This document shows positions 1 to 11,458 of a DNA stretch of 64,000 nucleotides, piece after piece. This DNA comes from Rhabditophanes sp. KR3021 (taxonomy: Eukaryota; Nematoda; Chromadorea; Rhabditida; Alloionematidae), in NCBI GenBank assembly GCA_963281155.1, contig CAUJLY010000006.1, positions 2,666,001 through 2,730,000 of the forward strand. The letters run 5' to 3'. The position numbers and the translations under genes were made by a program. How positions within the stretch are numbered: the first letter of the stretch is position 1; every line of letters starts with the position of its first letter. Under the pieces are notes generated by a model. The model saw only the letters and a list, made by a program, of their open reading frames with translations. It had not been told where the DNA came from and did no database searches.

Positions 1-819
1 TTGTTAAAAAATTCCTTTTTCAATAAACTAAGACCAAGATGTCTCGAATTATTTGATGATCTTCCACATTCTGCTTAGTTCTATATAAATAATGAGATGA
101 TAAATTGATGTAAAAATTTGTCAACATTTAATTGACAACCTATACGTATTTAGTAACTTCCACATATAACTTTTAAATTGTTATATAATTGGGTAATAAT
201 TTTATAAAAACATTTGCATATATTACTTTAAAAGTGTATGTATAATCTTTCAACACATACTTTGCCTTTCTATAATTACTTCCTTTTATCTAAATTAATG
301 TTCCTAAAGAATATCTACAAAAAAGATATCTGCCAATGTATCTTGTCGTAATTTCAATTAAAAATTTCGGTTTGACAAAATACACAATCACTTTTAATTG
401 ATTTTTATTTGATGCACAAATTTTCATGTGATTTGCGCAACATAGAAATATATGGAATTATATAGAATGTATATCTTTTAAAAATACTACATGATTTAAA
501 GATGTATACAAATGAATATTATCGTTACTAAGGTATAAATAATAGGCAGAATTGTTAAAATAGAATATCATATACTTGCCCACCACTAACTTATATCTTC
601 AACGTTGATTTATCTTTATAATGGAGCTTTATCCTATCATTTTAACAAGCATAAAGTGTAGCATTTATAATTTGTTTCTTTACAGAATAATATTCACCAA
701 TTTAATAAATCTGTTATTCATCAAAAAGGACTGTGAAAGCTTCCTGCTTTCTGAACATTAATATACGATCTCATTAACAAAAGAGTATAATTAATACTAT
801 TACATTACTTGATCTAAAC
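1..819. other. Upstream region of the FGF receptor gene
   Basis: AT-rich non-coding DNA with no open frame resembling a protein. It ends at the receptor start codon and probably holds its promoter and 5' UTR. I see no repeat, RNA gene or clear promoter motif. Confidence 0.5.
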
Positions 820-3800
820 ATGATATATATGAGCAAATATATATTAATTTGCTTCTTAATTTATTTGAAGCAATGTGCATCTAAATTTCCTACTGACTTA
901 TTAGCATCACTTGTAGAGTATGAAAGTAAGTTTTAATAATTATCACGCTGATTTATTGTTTATGTTTAGGAGGCCCACCCAGATTTCAAAAGGTTGTTAA
1001 AATGGAATATGATGTTTATTTGGGAGACAGTGTTTCTTTCAGTTGCATGGCAGTTGCTAGACCGGCTCCTTATGTTCATTGGTATCGAAATGGGCAACTG
1101 CTGAATTATAGTATCTTTCAAAATGAGGAAAGATTAAAGGAGGGACAAATGACTTTGGATATCAGGAGAGTTGAATTAAATGACCGAGGAAGCTGGAGTT
1201 GTAAAGTTTGGAATTCACAAGGATCTATTGAGAGAAACTTTACAATTGAAATCATTGGTAAGTAATAGAATGCTTGGATGTATTTATTTTGCATGATGTG
1301 TTGTGTAATGCATGATTATTAATTTTTAGATTTTTGTGGTTATTACAAAGAACTAGGTTTCAATTACTCTGTCGTACCCACTGAATGTATATGTCTGTGG
1401 TATAAATTGCATGAACAATTAACTAATGAAAATGTTTGGGTCGACTTTGATTCAAAAGATTGCATTCCGCATGAAGAATTCATTAGGAAAAAATCCCTTC
1501 ACTTGCCAGAAAAGCCTTCGTACCTAAAGGTTAAATTTGAACAGAGAAAAGTATTTAATCCAGTGAGTGTTACAAGAGTGTATGCCAATTATGTAGACAA
1601 AAGTGTTGCTCCATCTTCTACCACGCCTAAAATGACTGAATCCTCAACTTCGATTCCGGTAATTGAAGTTGAAAGCATGTTGCATGAAAAAAATGATACT
1701 TTAATTGTTGAAGGTGGTAAGAAAATGTATAAAATAAACATTTTTCAGATCCTGTAAAGATGCTTGATTTCATAGATCAAAATCAAAATCTTCCTGACTT
1801 GGAATATTTCTTTCCACAAAAATTAGATTTTAATAGAATTTCTTACATCAAAAGAAATTTAATTAATTGGAAATTTTTAGATAGCGAAGGTAAACAAAAA
1901 AGGGCGAAAGAAATCATTGCCGATCAACCTAAACTAAGTGATTCTACAGAGTTTGAAGATGAAACAGAAGAAGAACTGCCAAAGGAAATGCCTAAGCCAG
2001 AAAGACAATTTAACAAATATATAATTAATGACAGAGTTAGTCCATATTTCAAAAATAATAATCAGAATCTATTTGAAAATGTAGTAAGTCCATCCGGACG
2101 GACCGTTAGATTGCAATGTAAAGCCGGAGGTGTACCTGAACCCCAAATTATTTGGTTTAAAAACAATAAACTTATTATGCCAAAAGACATTAGATCAATC
2201 GGCTCTGGGTACAAAGTTCGTAAATGGACATTGGAAATGGAGGATGCCTCAGATAATGATTCAGGCACGTATCTTTGCGAAGTCTTCAGCAAACTTGGCA
2301 CGATCAAAAAATCATTCAAAGTTGAAGTAATAGATCGAATGAGAACAAAACCCATACTAATTCCAAACGTATTAACGAACCAGGTAATTGACATCAACAA
2401 CACAGCCAATTTCACCTGCCAATACATTAGTGATTTGACACCACATGTTATGTGGGCAAGACTTGAAAAAACATCAGACAACAATTACGTCTATTATAAC
2501 TCAAGTTCTGAAAAACTTCAATTTAATTATACCGACATGTCTAAGTCTGATAAAGCATTTTTATACGAAGGTCAAGACACTACATCATTGCTGATATTTA
2601 ATGTTTCTTCTGACGATCAAGGAATTTATGGGTGTATTGTTGGGAATAGTTTAGGATTTGTAAGTCAGCTTTTGACTTGACTAATTATTTTTTTAAGACT
2701 ATGGGTAGAGCAAATTTGACAGTCAATGAATTTCATACATATACCATCGACACCGGAGAACCAGCCGTTTCCTTTTTTTCGCCTTTTGTAATTACATTGC
2801 TAACAGGTTTCATTATCTCTTGTCTTATCCTAACGGGACTTATCATATACCTCTTCAAGAAAAGAACAATTACAAGACAAAAGTTCAAAGATGTGGATGG
2901 ACCGTACTACAAGAGAATATTCTATGTTGATCAAAAAAAGAATGTTAACAATGACGATATTCGAGGCAAGCATTTGGTATCTTCCTTTGAAGTTAAATTT
3001 AAAGATGAAACTTCCCAAACTCCCTTTAGAATTGTTCCTGAAATGAAACACGTGTATAATGTAATTGCGGAGACAGACCCAAAGTGGGAGATTGATAGAA
3101 GTAGACTTACTTTGGAAAGGCCTGTCGGCGAAGGTGCATTTGGGTAAATAAATAGCCTTCTTAATCAATTCTAAATTATTTTCAGAGAAGTATGGTCTGG
3201 TTTGTTGAAGCCTAAAAACTCAAAGAAAGGAAAGCAAAAGACTATCGAAGTAGCTATTAAAAAACTAAAATCCGTTGCCTCAGAAAATGATTTTAAAGAT
3301 TTGATGAGTGAAATGCATACATTTAAAATAATTGGCCACAACGATTATATTTTGTCCTTACTAGGATGTTGCACCGGAGCAGGTCCACTTTACGTCATTC
3401 TTGAGTTATGTAAATACGGAAATTTACGTGATTTCTTAAAACAACACAAACACCTTGAAACAATGAGTAGTTCTATGGAGTCAAATAATGTGAAATTAGC
3501 TTTATTGAGTGTAAATAATCCAATGGTTACTTCAACACCATATTTAACACCTTCAATAGATAGCGGTTTAATTCCAAATTTAACACACCGTCATTTAGTT
3601 GAATTTAGTTGGCAAATTGCTACTGGCATGCAGTTCTTAGCTGAGAAGAAGATTATTCATCGTGATCTGGCGGCACGCAACGTCTTAGTTGGAGACAATC
3701 ACACTATGAAGATTTCCGACTTTGGATTATCAAGAGAAGTGAATGTCAGTCATTACTACAGAAAAGTAACAAGAACAAAAGTGCCAATTAAATGGATGGC

Positions 3801-4864
3801 TTACGAATCTTTGAATGACGACGTTTATACTCTCGCCAGTGATGTATGGTCATATGGAATTCTTCTATGGGAAATTGAAACTCTTGGAGATACCCCTTAT
3901 CCTAGGTTGAATGGGCACGATGATTTTGCTTCTCATCTTAGGAAAGGCTATAGGATGGAGTGTCCTAGAGACTGTCTCGAAGAGATGTACATTTTAATGG
4001 AGAAATGTTGGCAACAACGGCCTGAGGACCGACCAAGCTTTAAAGAAATTCAAAAGTACTTAACTAAACTATTAAAATCTGAAGACGATAATACAAATAA
4101 TGAAAATGGTGATGGATATAGCAATGAAGATTTGGATAGAGATTTGAGGTCGAACAGAGATGATGGAGTAAATGAAACTTTATTAAAGCATCCTCTTGAA
4201 AACAATGACTTTGGTAAACTAAGAAAACCTAAAAGAACTAGACCGCTATCTGAGCCTGTTTTAAAGCAATTTGAGGTAAGTATTCATGTATTAGTACAAT
4301 GAGCAATGGTTAATTTAGAGATATAACGAAGATAAGAAAGAGACTTTCCTCCCAGTCCAATCTCCACTATCAGAGGTCGGATATGCAGCTGATTCTGCAC
4401 TAGGATCTTCAGTTTACAAAACAGATGGGCAGGAACATTATATGTTATCAAACGGAGAATCTGAAAACGATATAAATAGGATTGGGAAAAAGTCAAACAG
4501 TCTCATGCCCAGAACCAACCCTCATTTTTCACGCCAAGTTTCTCATACCTCAACTAATGACAATAACTTTGACGAAGGCCATCACACTTTGTATTATAAT
4601 AATGTAGTCTTGGAATCAGCAAATACAACTGGCATCAAGGGTGTCATTGTCTCTGCCGACCCATTTTATTCAGCCGTAAGGAAGCCTGAATTACCTAAAT
4701 TTGTAATAGGTGAAGTTGAAGATATACCTAATAATTATTACAATACAACCAATATTCCAACATTTGAAGCAAACAAATCATCTGAATCTATTGATTCACA
4801 AAACCATTTGAATACAAACAGACAACGCAATAAAAGTCCAAGCTCAAGTTCTTATCATAACTAA
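820..4864 (+). CDS. egl-15: FGF receptor-type receptor tyrosine kinase (EGL-15-like)
   Basis: Exons 820-925, 970-1257, 1330-1716, 1749-2659, 2698-3143, 3186-4275 and 4319-4864 join in phase to 1257 aa. A short hydrophobic N-terminus (residues 5-16) looks like a signal peptide. Ig domain 1 lies at about 47-130. It is followed by a Cys-containing insert (about 131-360) of the kind EGL-15 has between Ig1 and Ig2, then Ig2 (Cys 384 region) and Ig3 ending CIVGNSLGF. One TM helix spans about 590-617. The kinase domain has the glycine loop GEGAFGEV (707-715), VAIKK with Lys about 738, HRDLAARN (871-878), DFG (891-893) and a Tyr pair in the activation loop (903-904). The usual APE motif reads AYE (918-920). 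The long C-tail is Asn/Ser-rich. Family role: surface receptor for FGF signalling to Ras/MAPK, used in nematodes for muscle-precursor migration and fluid balance. The 1717-1748 intron is only 32 bases. The 2660-2697 intron ends in AAG, but that join restores the conserved Ig3 end (GF-TMGRANLTV). Confidence 0.93.
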
Positions 4865-5540
4865 CCACCATTATTTAGTATGAATTTCAGCATCTGAAGA
4901 ATACTATCTCAAAATAATAATAATTCAATTTCCTGTAAATTGATATTCAATCATTATAACAAAATCTCTTTCTCAATTTATTCAATGATTAAAAGAAATT
5001 ATGCATCAAATATTACAAAGTATCTTTATTGTTGACTAAGTATTTGTTTTAAGCATATTATTTGATGTCCATATTTAATAATTGCCATAAATTCGTTTAT
5101 ATAATTGTTTATTTAAAAGACTTCTGGGCAATCTAACATTGCATATGATTATGAACTGAAAATGAGGAAGCATTAGATGACTTGATGGCGAAGAATACAT
5201 ATATTTATTAAATTGAGCTTAATTACTGCCTCATAAAAATTAGCAAGTCTTTTATAGTAGATTTTGTTGACATTAAAGAGCATCATGTAATTGGTTATTT
5301 TATTTGCCTGATGGGATTCACTTATCCAACGCTTTGTACGTCTTTAAGGTTAATCATCATAAAGACCATAATTAACTAAAAATATGACACATTTTCAACA
5401 TGTGTTTAGCTTTAACTGATCTTTAAAGGAAAGAGTTGTTTTGTTCACTTCCATCGGTTCTGAATACTTAGATTCCTTACTATACGCTTTTTAATTTAAA
5501 CAAGAAAAACTATGGCAATAGCATTGCATCACTGAAGGAG
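4865..5540. other. 3' flank of the receptor gene
   Basis: AT-rich, stop-dense DNA between the receptor stop codon and the next open frame. It probably holds the receptor 3' UTR. No RNA gene or repeat is seen. Confidence 0.5.
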
Positions 5541-6248
5541 TTGATAATTCACCATATTAAAGATTCGACAAAAAATGCAAGTTCGTGCGAATATGAGATT
5601 GTCAATGATGTGCCGAATGAACACGAATTGCGGAATCAGAATTTCTTGTCGCCTGAGAATCATATGAGAGATGCACCCGCATTTTTAAATGAACATAGAG
5701 AGATCAATGAGAATGAAGATATAAACAATAACCGAAGCCTAATTGAAATTAATGTTTTCTATAACCATCAATTTATGCATGGAAGTCAAATTAATTTATA
5801 CAATGAATCATTTTTTAATTATTTTGCAAACCTTGAAATTCCATCTTTGAGTTGCTTAGAATCCAATAAACTTGCTTATCCAAAATCATTGCATATGCAA
5901 TATACAAATTATCACGGGTACGATATTAATCATAATGCTCAAAAATGTAAGACAATTGCTACCTCAGAACTAAACAGATGTAATTGCCATAAACTCAAAG
6001 AATCGTTCAATTTTGTTCAGGCTTCGTATGGAAAATTCATGGTTGTATCACCGAAATTGCTGGCGAATTCAGAAATATTTTATAAGACAAAACACTTATG
6101 TTTTTTTAATCGTGATCCTAAGAACTACATGTATTTGTTAAATAATTATTATTTCATACACTTTTTAAGCTTTCAATTAAAAATTAACGGACACAAAATA
6201 AAATTTAGTAAAGATGTTTATAGCTATTTTCCAATAGAAAGCATTTAA
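5541..6248 (+). CDS. Unrecognised open frame, possible last exon
   Basis: An uninterrupted frame open from 5472 to the TAA at 6248. There is no ATG before 5664, so either translation starts at 5664 (194 aa) or this is the 3' exon of a gene whose first exon I cannot place. The product is rich in Asn, Tyr, His and Ser, with a few Cys (CNCHKLKESF) and a hydrophobic patch near the C-terminus. I recognise no domain. It lies 0.7 kb downstream of the receptor on the same strand and 180 bases from the 3' end of the opposite-strand gene. It could be a fast-evolving lineage-specific gene or a chance open frame. Length and residue mix favour coding only mildly. Confidence 0.35.
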   Translation: MIIHHIKDSTKNASSCEYEIVNDVPNEHELRNQNFLSPENHMRDAPAFLNEHREINENEDINNNRSLIEINVFYNHQFMHGSQINLYNESFFNYFANLEIPSLSCLESNKLAYPKSLHMQYTNYHGYDINHNAQKCKTIATSELNRCNCHKLKESFNFVQASYGKFMVVSPKLLANSEIFYKTKHLCFFNRDPKNYMYLLNNYYFIHFLSFQLKINGHKIKFSKDVYSYFPIESI

Positions 6249-6427
6249 AGCTTTTCCTAAGATTATGCCACTTAATTTAATATTAGAACATTGGATCATT
6301 GTCGATCACCAGGAACGGTGCCATATGCCATGCTTACATTATATGGCAATTTTTTTAAAGAAAATTAGACTCAAATTATTAATTGCAGTATCATTATTTA
6401 AGTGTTGTTCCTTGAATTTCAAAACGA

Positions 6428-7410
6428 TTAAATACTTTTATCACGTTCGTGATCAGTTTTGAGAAAAGTCAGCTTTGTCTTTAGAGTTGAAATCTAATGA
6501 ATAAATAATATAGCTTTCGATTTAACAACATACCTGATGCTGAAGTTCCAAACACTCCGAATCATGTAACTCACATTGCTTATTTCCTTCAAAGGGTAAT
6601 AATGATAGTCTAATTGAAAGTTCCGATCTGATATTAATTAAAGTATCAATTTTATTCTCCATAATATTCTTTTCCATTTTCCAGTTATGTATAGCTTCAT
6701 CAATCTTGTCTATTTTGGTCTTAGTTAAACTTTTAAACAGTTTTTGTATTTCCATAATATAGTCTATTCTGTTCTGTTGGAAGCTTTCTCGGAACAAACT
6801 CATTAAACCATCTTGGCCAGTTGTTAGTATATTAAACATGTCTTTTTCGTACATTTCTACATTTTTAGACCATCCATTTCTCATTTCGATCCATAGAGCT
6901 AAGCATTTTTGCAAGTTGTTTCCATTTTCTCTAATTATCTTTTCAGACTTATCATTAATTCGCCTGATGGCCCGATCTATTTTTTCATTCTATTAAATTA
7001 AGTAATATTATATAAGTAAAAGGAAAACTACCTCTTCTAGTATAATTGGATACTCTGCAATCATATCTCTTAATTCTTCCAAAAACATTTTAGCCAAATC
7101 AGCTTGTTTGCAATTTGTTAATTCTTCAAACTTTTCCACAATATTTTTGTCATGGACAGTTAAGGCTATCAACTGACTATTCTCTCCTTGATTTAATTTT
7201 TTAACATCCTTTATATTTTTTCTAATTAATTCGATATGCGAAGCTTTTGTCATGGACATTGTATATTGTAGTAAATTCACCTTTTGTACGAGTGTTTGAT
7301 AGCATTCGCCCAAATTCAAGTCTTTCCCACAAACTCTCAAAATCATGTAAATTGATAGGAGTGCGGTCACCATCCCTGTCCAACTGAATGATGTAATTGT
7401 TCTGATCCAT
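6428..7410 (-). CDS. Helical coiled-coil orphan protein, 287 aa
   Basis: Minus-strand exons 7281-7410, 7032-7243, 6534-6989 and 6428-6493 join in phase to 287 aa, with introns of 37, 42 and 40 bases. The first 43 residues contain a short conserved-looking stretch (INLHDFESLWERLEFGRML). The rest is charged and almost wholly helical, with heptad-like Leu/Ile spacing, ending in a short coiled coil encoded by the last small exon (ISTLKTKLTFLKTDHERD). No signal peptide or membrane segment is seen. The pattern of long amphipathic helices is reminiscent of BAR-type or other helical-bundle scaffold proteins, but there is no PX domain and I cannot assign a family. It is transcribed away from the neighbouring GNPAT gene, with a 350-base shared upstream region. 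Exon 1 is the least certain: its donor is GTGAAT and it changes frame. Confidence 0.6.
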
Positions 7411-7763
7411 TTTATTAGTTTGCAGATTATTTCGATAACGAATTATTGATAGTAAATGGGTAGTGGACTTTAATATTTACTAAAGTTTAATAAATGCATA
7501 TGCAGATACGTACCTTGCCTTGTTTTTATTTAAAATCCATATTCTTTAACTTCAAATCACACACTCCACCAATTTCTTCTTCTTTTGCAAAACCACGTTT
7601 AAAAGTAAAATTAAGTCTACTTGAGGAGTAGGCGTCAAAGATTCATATCTTTCCAAATAACAACCAACTGATAACACCCAAAAATACCAAGCCATCATGT
7701 TACTAGGGAATTGCTAAGAACTATAAGCATATATAGAGAAGGCTATTGCCTTTGTTTGTTATC
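7411..7763. promoter_or_regulatory. Divergent intergenic region
   Basis: 353 bases separate the minus-strand coiled-coil gene start from the first ATG upstream of GNPAT. A bidirectional promoter region is inferred only from gene orientation. No TATA box or repeat stands out. Confidence 0.3.
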
Positions 7764-7918
7764 ATGAAATGGAGAGACGATTGCAAAGATATTAATGAAG
7801 ATGAGGTGATGTCGTATATTGTCAGGTACATTCACATATCAAGTTAGACTTTATTTTATCATCTTAATATAAATATATTCATTTCCGTCTATTGAAGTGT
7901 ATTTTTATAAGTCATATC

Positions 7919-9985
7919 ATGGATGCTTCATCGACTAAACTTTTACGGGGCCATGAGTATGTCAATATTCTAGATGTCCTAAGGAAAAATGGTGGTGAAC
8001 TAAATTGGGCAAGGAAATCGAAAGACTTTGCGAAAAATGAAAAGATTCTACAAAATGGGCAATTAAATACAAAGGAAACTATTCAGAAAATTATGAAGTC
8101 ACAAGTCATTAAGAATACTATTGAAGAAATTAGCAAAGAAACACAACAAGACATCAACGAGTTAAAGAAAGAAGGATATGCCACCCTATGGAATATGGCT
8201 CAAAATTTTCAAATTTCTATGGTCAAATTACTCGGCTATTCATGTTTAAAAGTCCTAAATAACGTCCTTGAAGGTGTTTTTATTAACAAAAAGCAATTTG
8301 ATCAACTTAAAGAAGCTATCAGAGAACATCCGGTCATTTTTATGCCATCTCACAAAAGTTATCTTGACTTTATTTTGCTATCTGTAATATGCTATGACCA
8401 GGAATTAACTTTACCTTCTATTGCAGCAGGTATGGATTTTCAAAACTCTTTTTTTATAGGTGAAAGTTTGAGAAAATGTGGAGCTTTTTTCCTCAAAAGA
8501 TCATTTGGACAGGATAAATTGTATTGGGTTTTATTTTCTGAGTATGTTCAAATTCAAATTACTCATCCAGATAGGCCGATAGAGTATTTTGTTGAGGGCA
8601 CCAGGAGTCGAACTCAAAAATCTTTATTTCCGAAGTACGGACTTCTTCAAATGGTCTTAGAACCATTCTTGAAAAGCAAAGTCTTTGACACTTTAGTTGT
8701 TCCCGTAACCATCAATTACGATCGGGTCATGGAAGAAGCATTATATGGATACGAATTACTTGGTTTTCCTAAACCAAAGGAATCAACTTCAAGTCTGTTC
8801 AAAGCTCGTTCCATTCTTCAGGAACGTTATGGCAATGTGTATGTAACCTTTGGAGAGACAATTTCAACTAGGTCATTTTTCAATTCAAAGATAGACAGAA
8901 TAAAAATATCACAACAACCCATAAATAACATCCAATTTGACGACGCTGTCAGAGACACCATTAAAGAATTTGCGCACTCAATCATTACAATTCATAACAC
9001 AAATAGTATCGTCACAGTGTGGCCTGTTATTGCCTTTTCAATTTTAACCTTGCACAACAGTAACAGTTTATTACTAATTGAAGGTAATAGTACTTGTTTA
9101 AGTAGACAAGTCCTAAAGGTATCTTTAATTAACAAAGTCAAAAGCTTCATCAATTTGTTAACGAAGTTGAAAATAAACTTAGAATTTTTTGAATCAAACA
9201 TTGAAGTGGAAATAGAAAGACATCTGCTCTTGCACAATAATTTGTTTGCTCATTCAGGTGAAAAGTATATTGAAATTGGGAAATTTAAGATAGAAGAATC
9301 CAAGGCTGCAAGTGCTTTTATATCAGAAGTGGCTGTAACAACTATTATTCTCCAAAATTACACAAATCAAATTTTGCACTATGTTGTAAATAATTCCTTC
9401 GTTGCATTATCCATAATGAAGAACAAAAACCAAAATATTGAACTGACCGAACTTTACTGTGATTATGTTATGTTAAAGTCTGTTTTTAGGTATGAATTTG
9501 TACATGTCCATTCTCACTTTAGTATGGATTTTGAAAAGAGCATTAATGATTTGATTTCCATTGGATGTATTAAAAGGGAAGGTGACACAATTAAAATGAC
9601 TAATCCGTCAACTTTGGAACAAATCTCAAGTTTCCTAAATAACTTTGTCAATGGTTATGTCTACGTAATGGACACAATTAAACAGATGGGTGGCTATGAA
9701 CTAACACAGGAAAATGTCATTGCTGCTTGTCAATTACAAATGGCTAAAGATATTCTCAACAAAAAGTACTTCTATGTTCAAAACTTGAGTACAGATTTCC
9801 TGAAAAATGTTTTGGCTACTTTGTTTCACCAAAAAGCTCTGGTAAAAAGTAGTACAGGAAACGATTCAAATGTTATCAATATTGATTCTGATTTAATCCA
9901 CAAATTGACACTATCTTTAAAACATTTTCTGCACAAAGACTTAACTCTATCTTTCTTTACAAAGTCTTTGACATCAAAATTATAG
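7919..9985 (+). CDS. acl-7: Dihydroxyacetone phosphate acyltransferase (GNPAT)
   Basis: 688 aa from ATG 7919, close to the 680 aa of human GNPAT. It transfers a fatty acyl group from acyl-CoA to dihydroxyacetone phosphate, the first step of ether-lipid (plasmalogen) synthesis, inside peroxisomes. The acyltransferase motif HKSYLD (145-150) and the substrate-binding EGTRSR (226-231) are intact. The flanking blocks PSIAAGMDF, LYWVLFSEYV and YELLGFPKPKES match the DHAPAT branch rather than mitochondrial GPAT. The last three residues are SKL, a canonical type 1 peroxisomal targeting signal. The frame is open to 7892 without ATG. A possible extra 5' exon (ATG 7764 to 7825, intron 7826-7911 ending AAG) would add 23 residues in frame. 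I prefer ATG 7919 because the extra exon relies on a weak acceptor. The stop lies 104 bases from the end of the converging tyrosine aminotransferase gene. Confidence 0.95.
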   Translation: MDASSTKLLRGHEYVNILDVLRKNGGELNWARKSKDFAKNEKILQNGQLNTKETIQKIMKSQVIKNTIEEISKETQQDINELKKEGYATLWNMAQNFQISMVKLLGYSCLKVLNNVLEGVFINKKQFDQLKEAIREHPVIFMPSHKSYLDFILLSVICYDQELTLPSIAAGMDFQNSFFIGESLRKCGAFFLKRSFGQDKLYWVLFSEYVQIQITHPDRPIEYFVEGTRSRTQKSLFPKYGLLQMVLEPFLKSKVFDTLVVPVTINYDRVMEEALYGYELLGFPKPKESTSSLFKARSILQERYGNVYVTFGETISTRSFFNSKIDRIKISQQPINNIQFDDAVRDTIKEFAHSIITIHNTNSIVTVWPVIAFSILTLHNSNSLLLIEGNSTCLSRQVLKVSLINKVKSFINLLTKLKINLEFFESNIEVEIERHLLLHNNLFAHSGEKYIEIGKFKIEESKAASAFISEVAVTTIILQNYTNQILHYVVNNSFVALSIMKNKNQNIELTELYCDYVMLKSVFRYEFVHVHSHFSMDFEKSINDLISIGCIKREGDTIKMTNPSTLEQISSFLNNFVNGYVYVMDTIKQMGGYELTQENVIAACQLQMAKDILNKKYFYVQNLSTDFLKNVLATLFHQKALVKSSTGNDSNVINIDSDLIHKLTLSLKHFLHKDLTLSFFTKSLTSKL

Positions 9986-10089
9986 AAAATTGTATACTTT
10001 TCGAATTTAAATATAATTATGCTATTTATGATAATAACAAAGAAATATATATGAGAGGGAGTAAAATATAAAAAAATATAAACTTTATA

Positions 10090-11458
10090 TTATGATTTGT
10101 TGCGCATGGTTTTACAAAACGTTGATATCCTATTAATAGCTTCAATCGACAGTTCTTCGGTATATGTTAGTACTACACGGAACCAATAAGGACTACCAAA
10201 CGCTCCTCCTGGAAGACAATACACGGATTGTTCACTAATCATTTTCTTTAAGAACTCAATATCGTCCCCGTACATATTTTTGTCAATTTTTATCATCATA
10301 TACATTGCTCCTTGTGATTTGACCGGTGTCAATCCAGGAATTTCGGAAAGTGCTTTGTAAAATAATTGTGCATTCTTTTCAATTATGCTACGTGCTTCTT
10401 CAAAGTACGATTCTCGAGTGTCTTTTAAAATTTTAGGAAGAGCACCTTGCATGATGGCACATGGTCCAACAATTTTTGTTGTTAGTGCTAAGATACCTTT
10501 TCTCACATCTGCTAATACTCCATATCTATCGTGGATTATCAACCATCCTAGCCTCCAACCTGGAACCATATATCTCTTGGCGATTCCGTCACAAGCAATA
10601 ACTGGAACTTTTGGTGTGAGTGTGGCAATGTTGTGGAATATAGCTCCATTGAAAACGAGATCTCCGTAAATTTCATCTGCGATAATAATAACCTTGTGTT
10701 TGTTAGCGATTTCTAATATTCTTTGAAGTGTTTTTTCACTCAAAACAATTCCAGCAGGATTTGAAGGATTGTTGATGATAATAGCTTTTGTCTTTTTATC
10801 AATTTGAGCTTCAAGTTGTGCGAAATCAAGTTGTTCTTTTCCATTTAGAATAAGATTGTATGAACGATCTTCAATACCTAATGGGCACATGAGAGTCTTG
10901 TATAGTGGAAAGCCAGGGCACGGGACTAAGATATTGTCTCCTTCATCGGCAATTGCTTCTATGGCAATTTGAAGGGCGTGAGAACAACCACTTGTTAGAA
11001 CAACATCGTCAGCAGTAACTGGCGCATCGGGATGATTGAACTTTTCAGCAACTGCTTGCCTTGGTGCCAAGAAACCTATTGAAGGGCCATAGCCATCGAA
11101 TTTATGACTAGCTAGAGTTTCTTGAATAGCTTCAATGGCGGCAGTTGGTGGAGGTAAATTTCCTAGCAAAGTAGGGTCTCCGAGATTCAATTTGATTGGC
11201 TTAAGAGTTGGGTTTGGTTGGATATTTAAAGCGTCAACAAAGATTCGAATGGGATTTACAGTGTTAACGGCAAATTTCGAAGACTTGTATGGTTGCCATT
11301 TGATTAAATGTTGAGGGATTGAGGCAGTAGGAGTCTGAAAAAGCTGATGTAAAATAGATAAAAAAGACAATTTAACTTACTGGTAGAGATTTGCCATTGG
11401 TAGACAGGAGTTTGGTGCAGGTTTCTGCATTGATTGTTGGGCCATCAGTTTTTCCCAT
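10090..11458 (-). CDS. tatn-1: Tyrosine aminotransferase
   Basis: Minus-strand exons 11381-11458 and 10090-11334 (intron 46 bases, phase 0) give 440 aa, near the usual 450-460. This PLP-dependent class I aminotransferase converts tyrosine plus 2-oxoglutarate to 4-hydroxyphenylpyruvate plus glutamate, the first step of tyrosine breakdown. The PLP-binding block NNPSNPAG (214-221), DEIYGDLVF and the Schiff-base lysine in GIAKRYMVPGWRLGW (Lys about 279) are present. The GIAKR-VPGWR context is typical of tyrosine rather than aspartate or alanine aminotransferases. The N-terminal exon encodes 26 residues with no organelle signal, so a cytosolic enzyme is expected. In C. elegans tatn-1 activity affects lifespan and dauer formation. 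It converges tail-to-tail with GNPAT, so the two 3' UTRs probably overlap. Confidence 0.95.

Noticed and set aside
2062..2484. Minus-strand 140-codon frame across the receptor Ig domains
   Set aside because: Shadow of the real FGF receptor exon in another frame.
6265..6462. Plus-strand 65-codon frame
   Set aside because: It overlaps the last exon of the minus-strand coiled-coil gene and has no support of its own.
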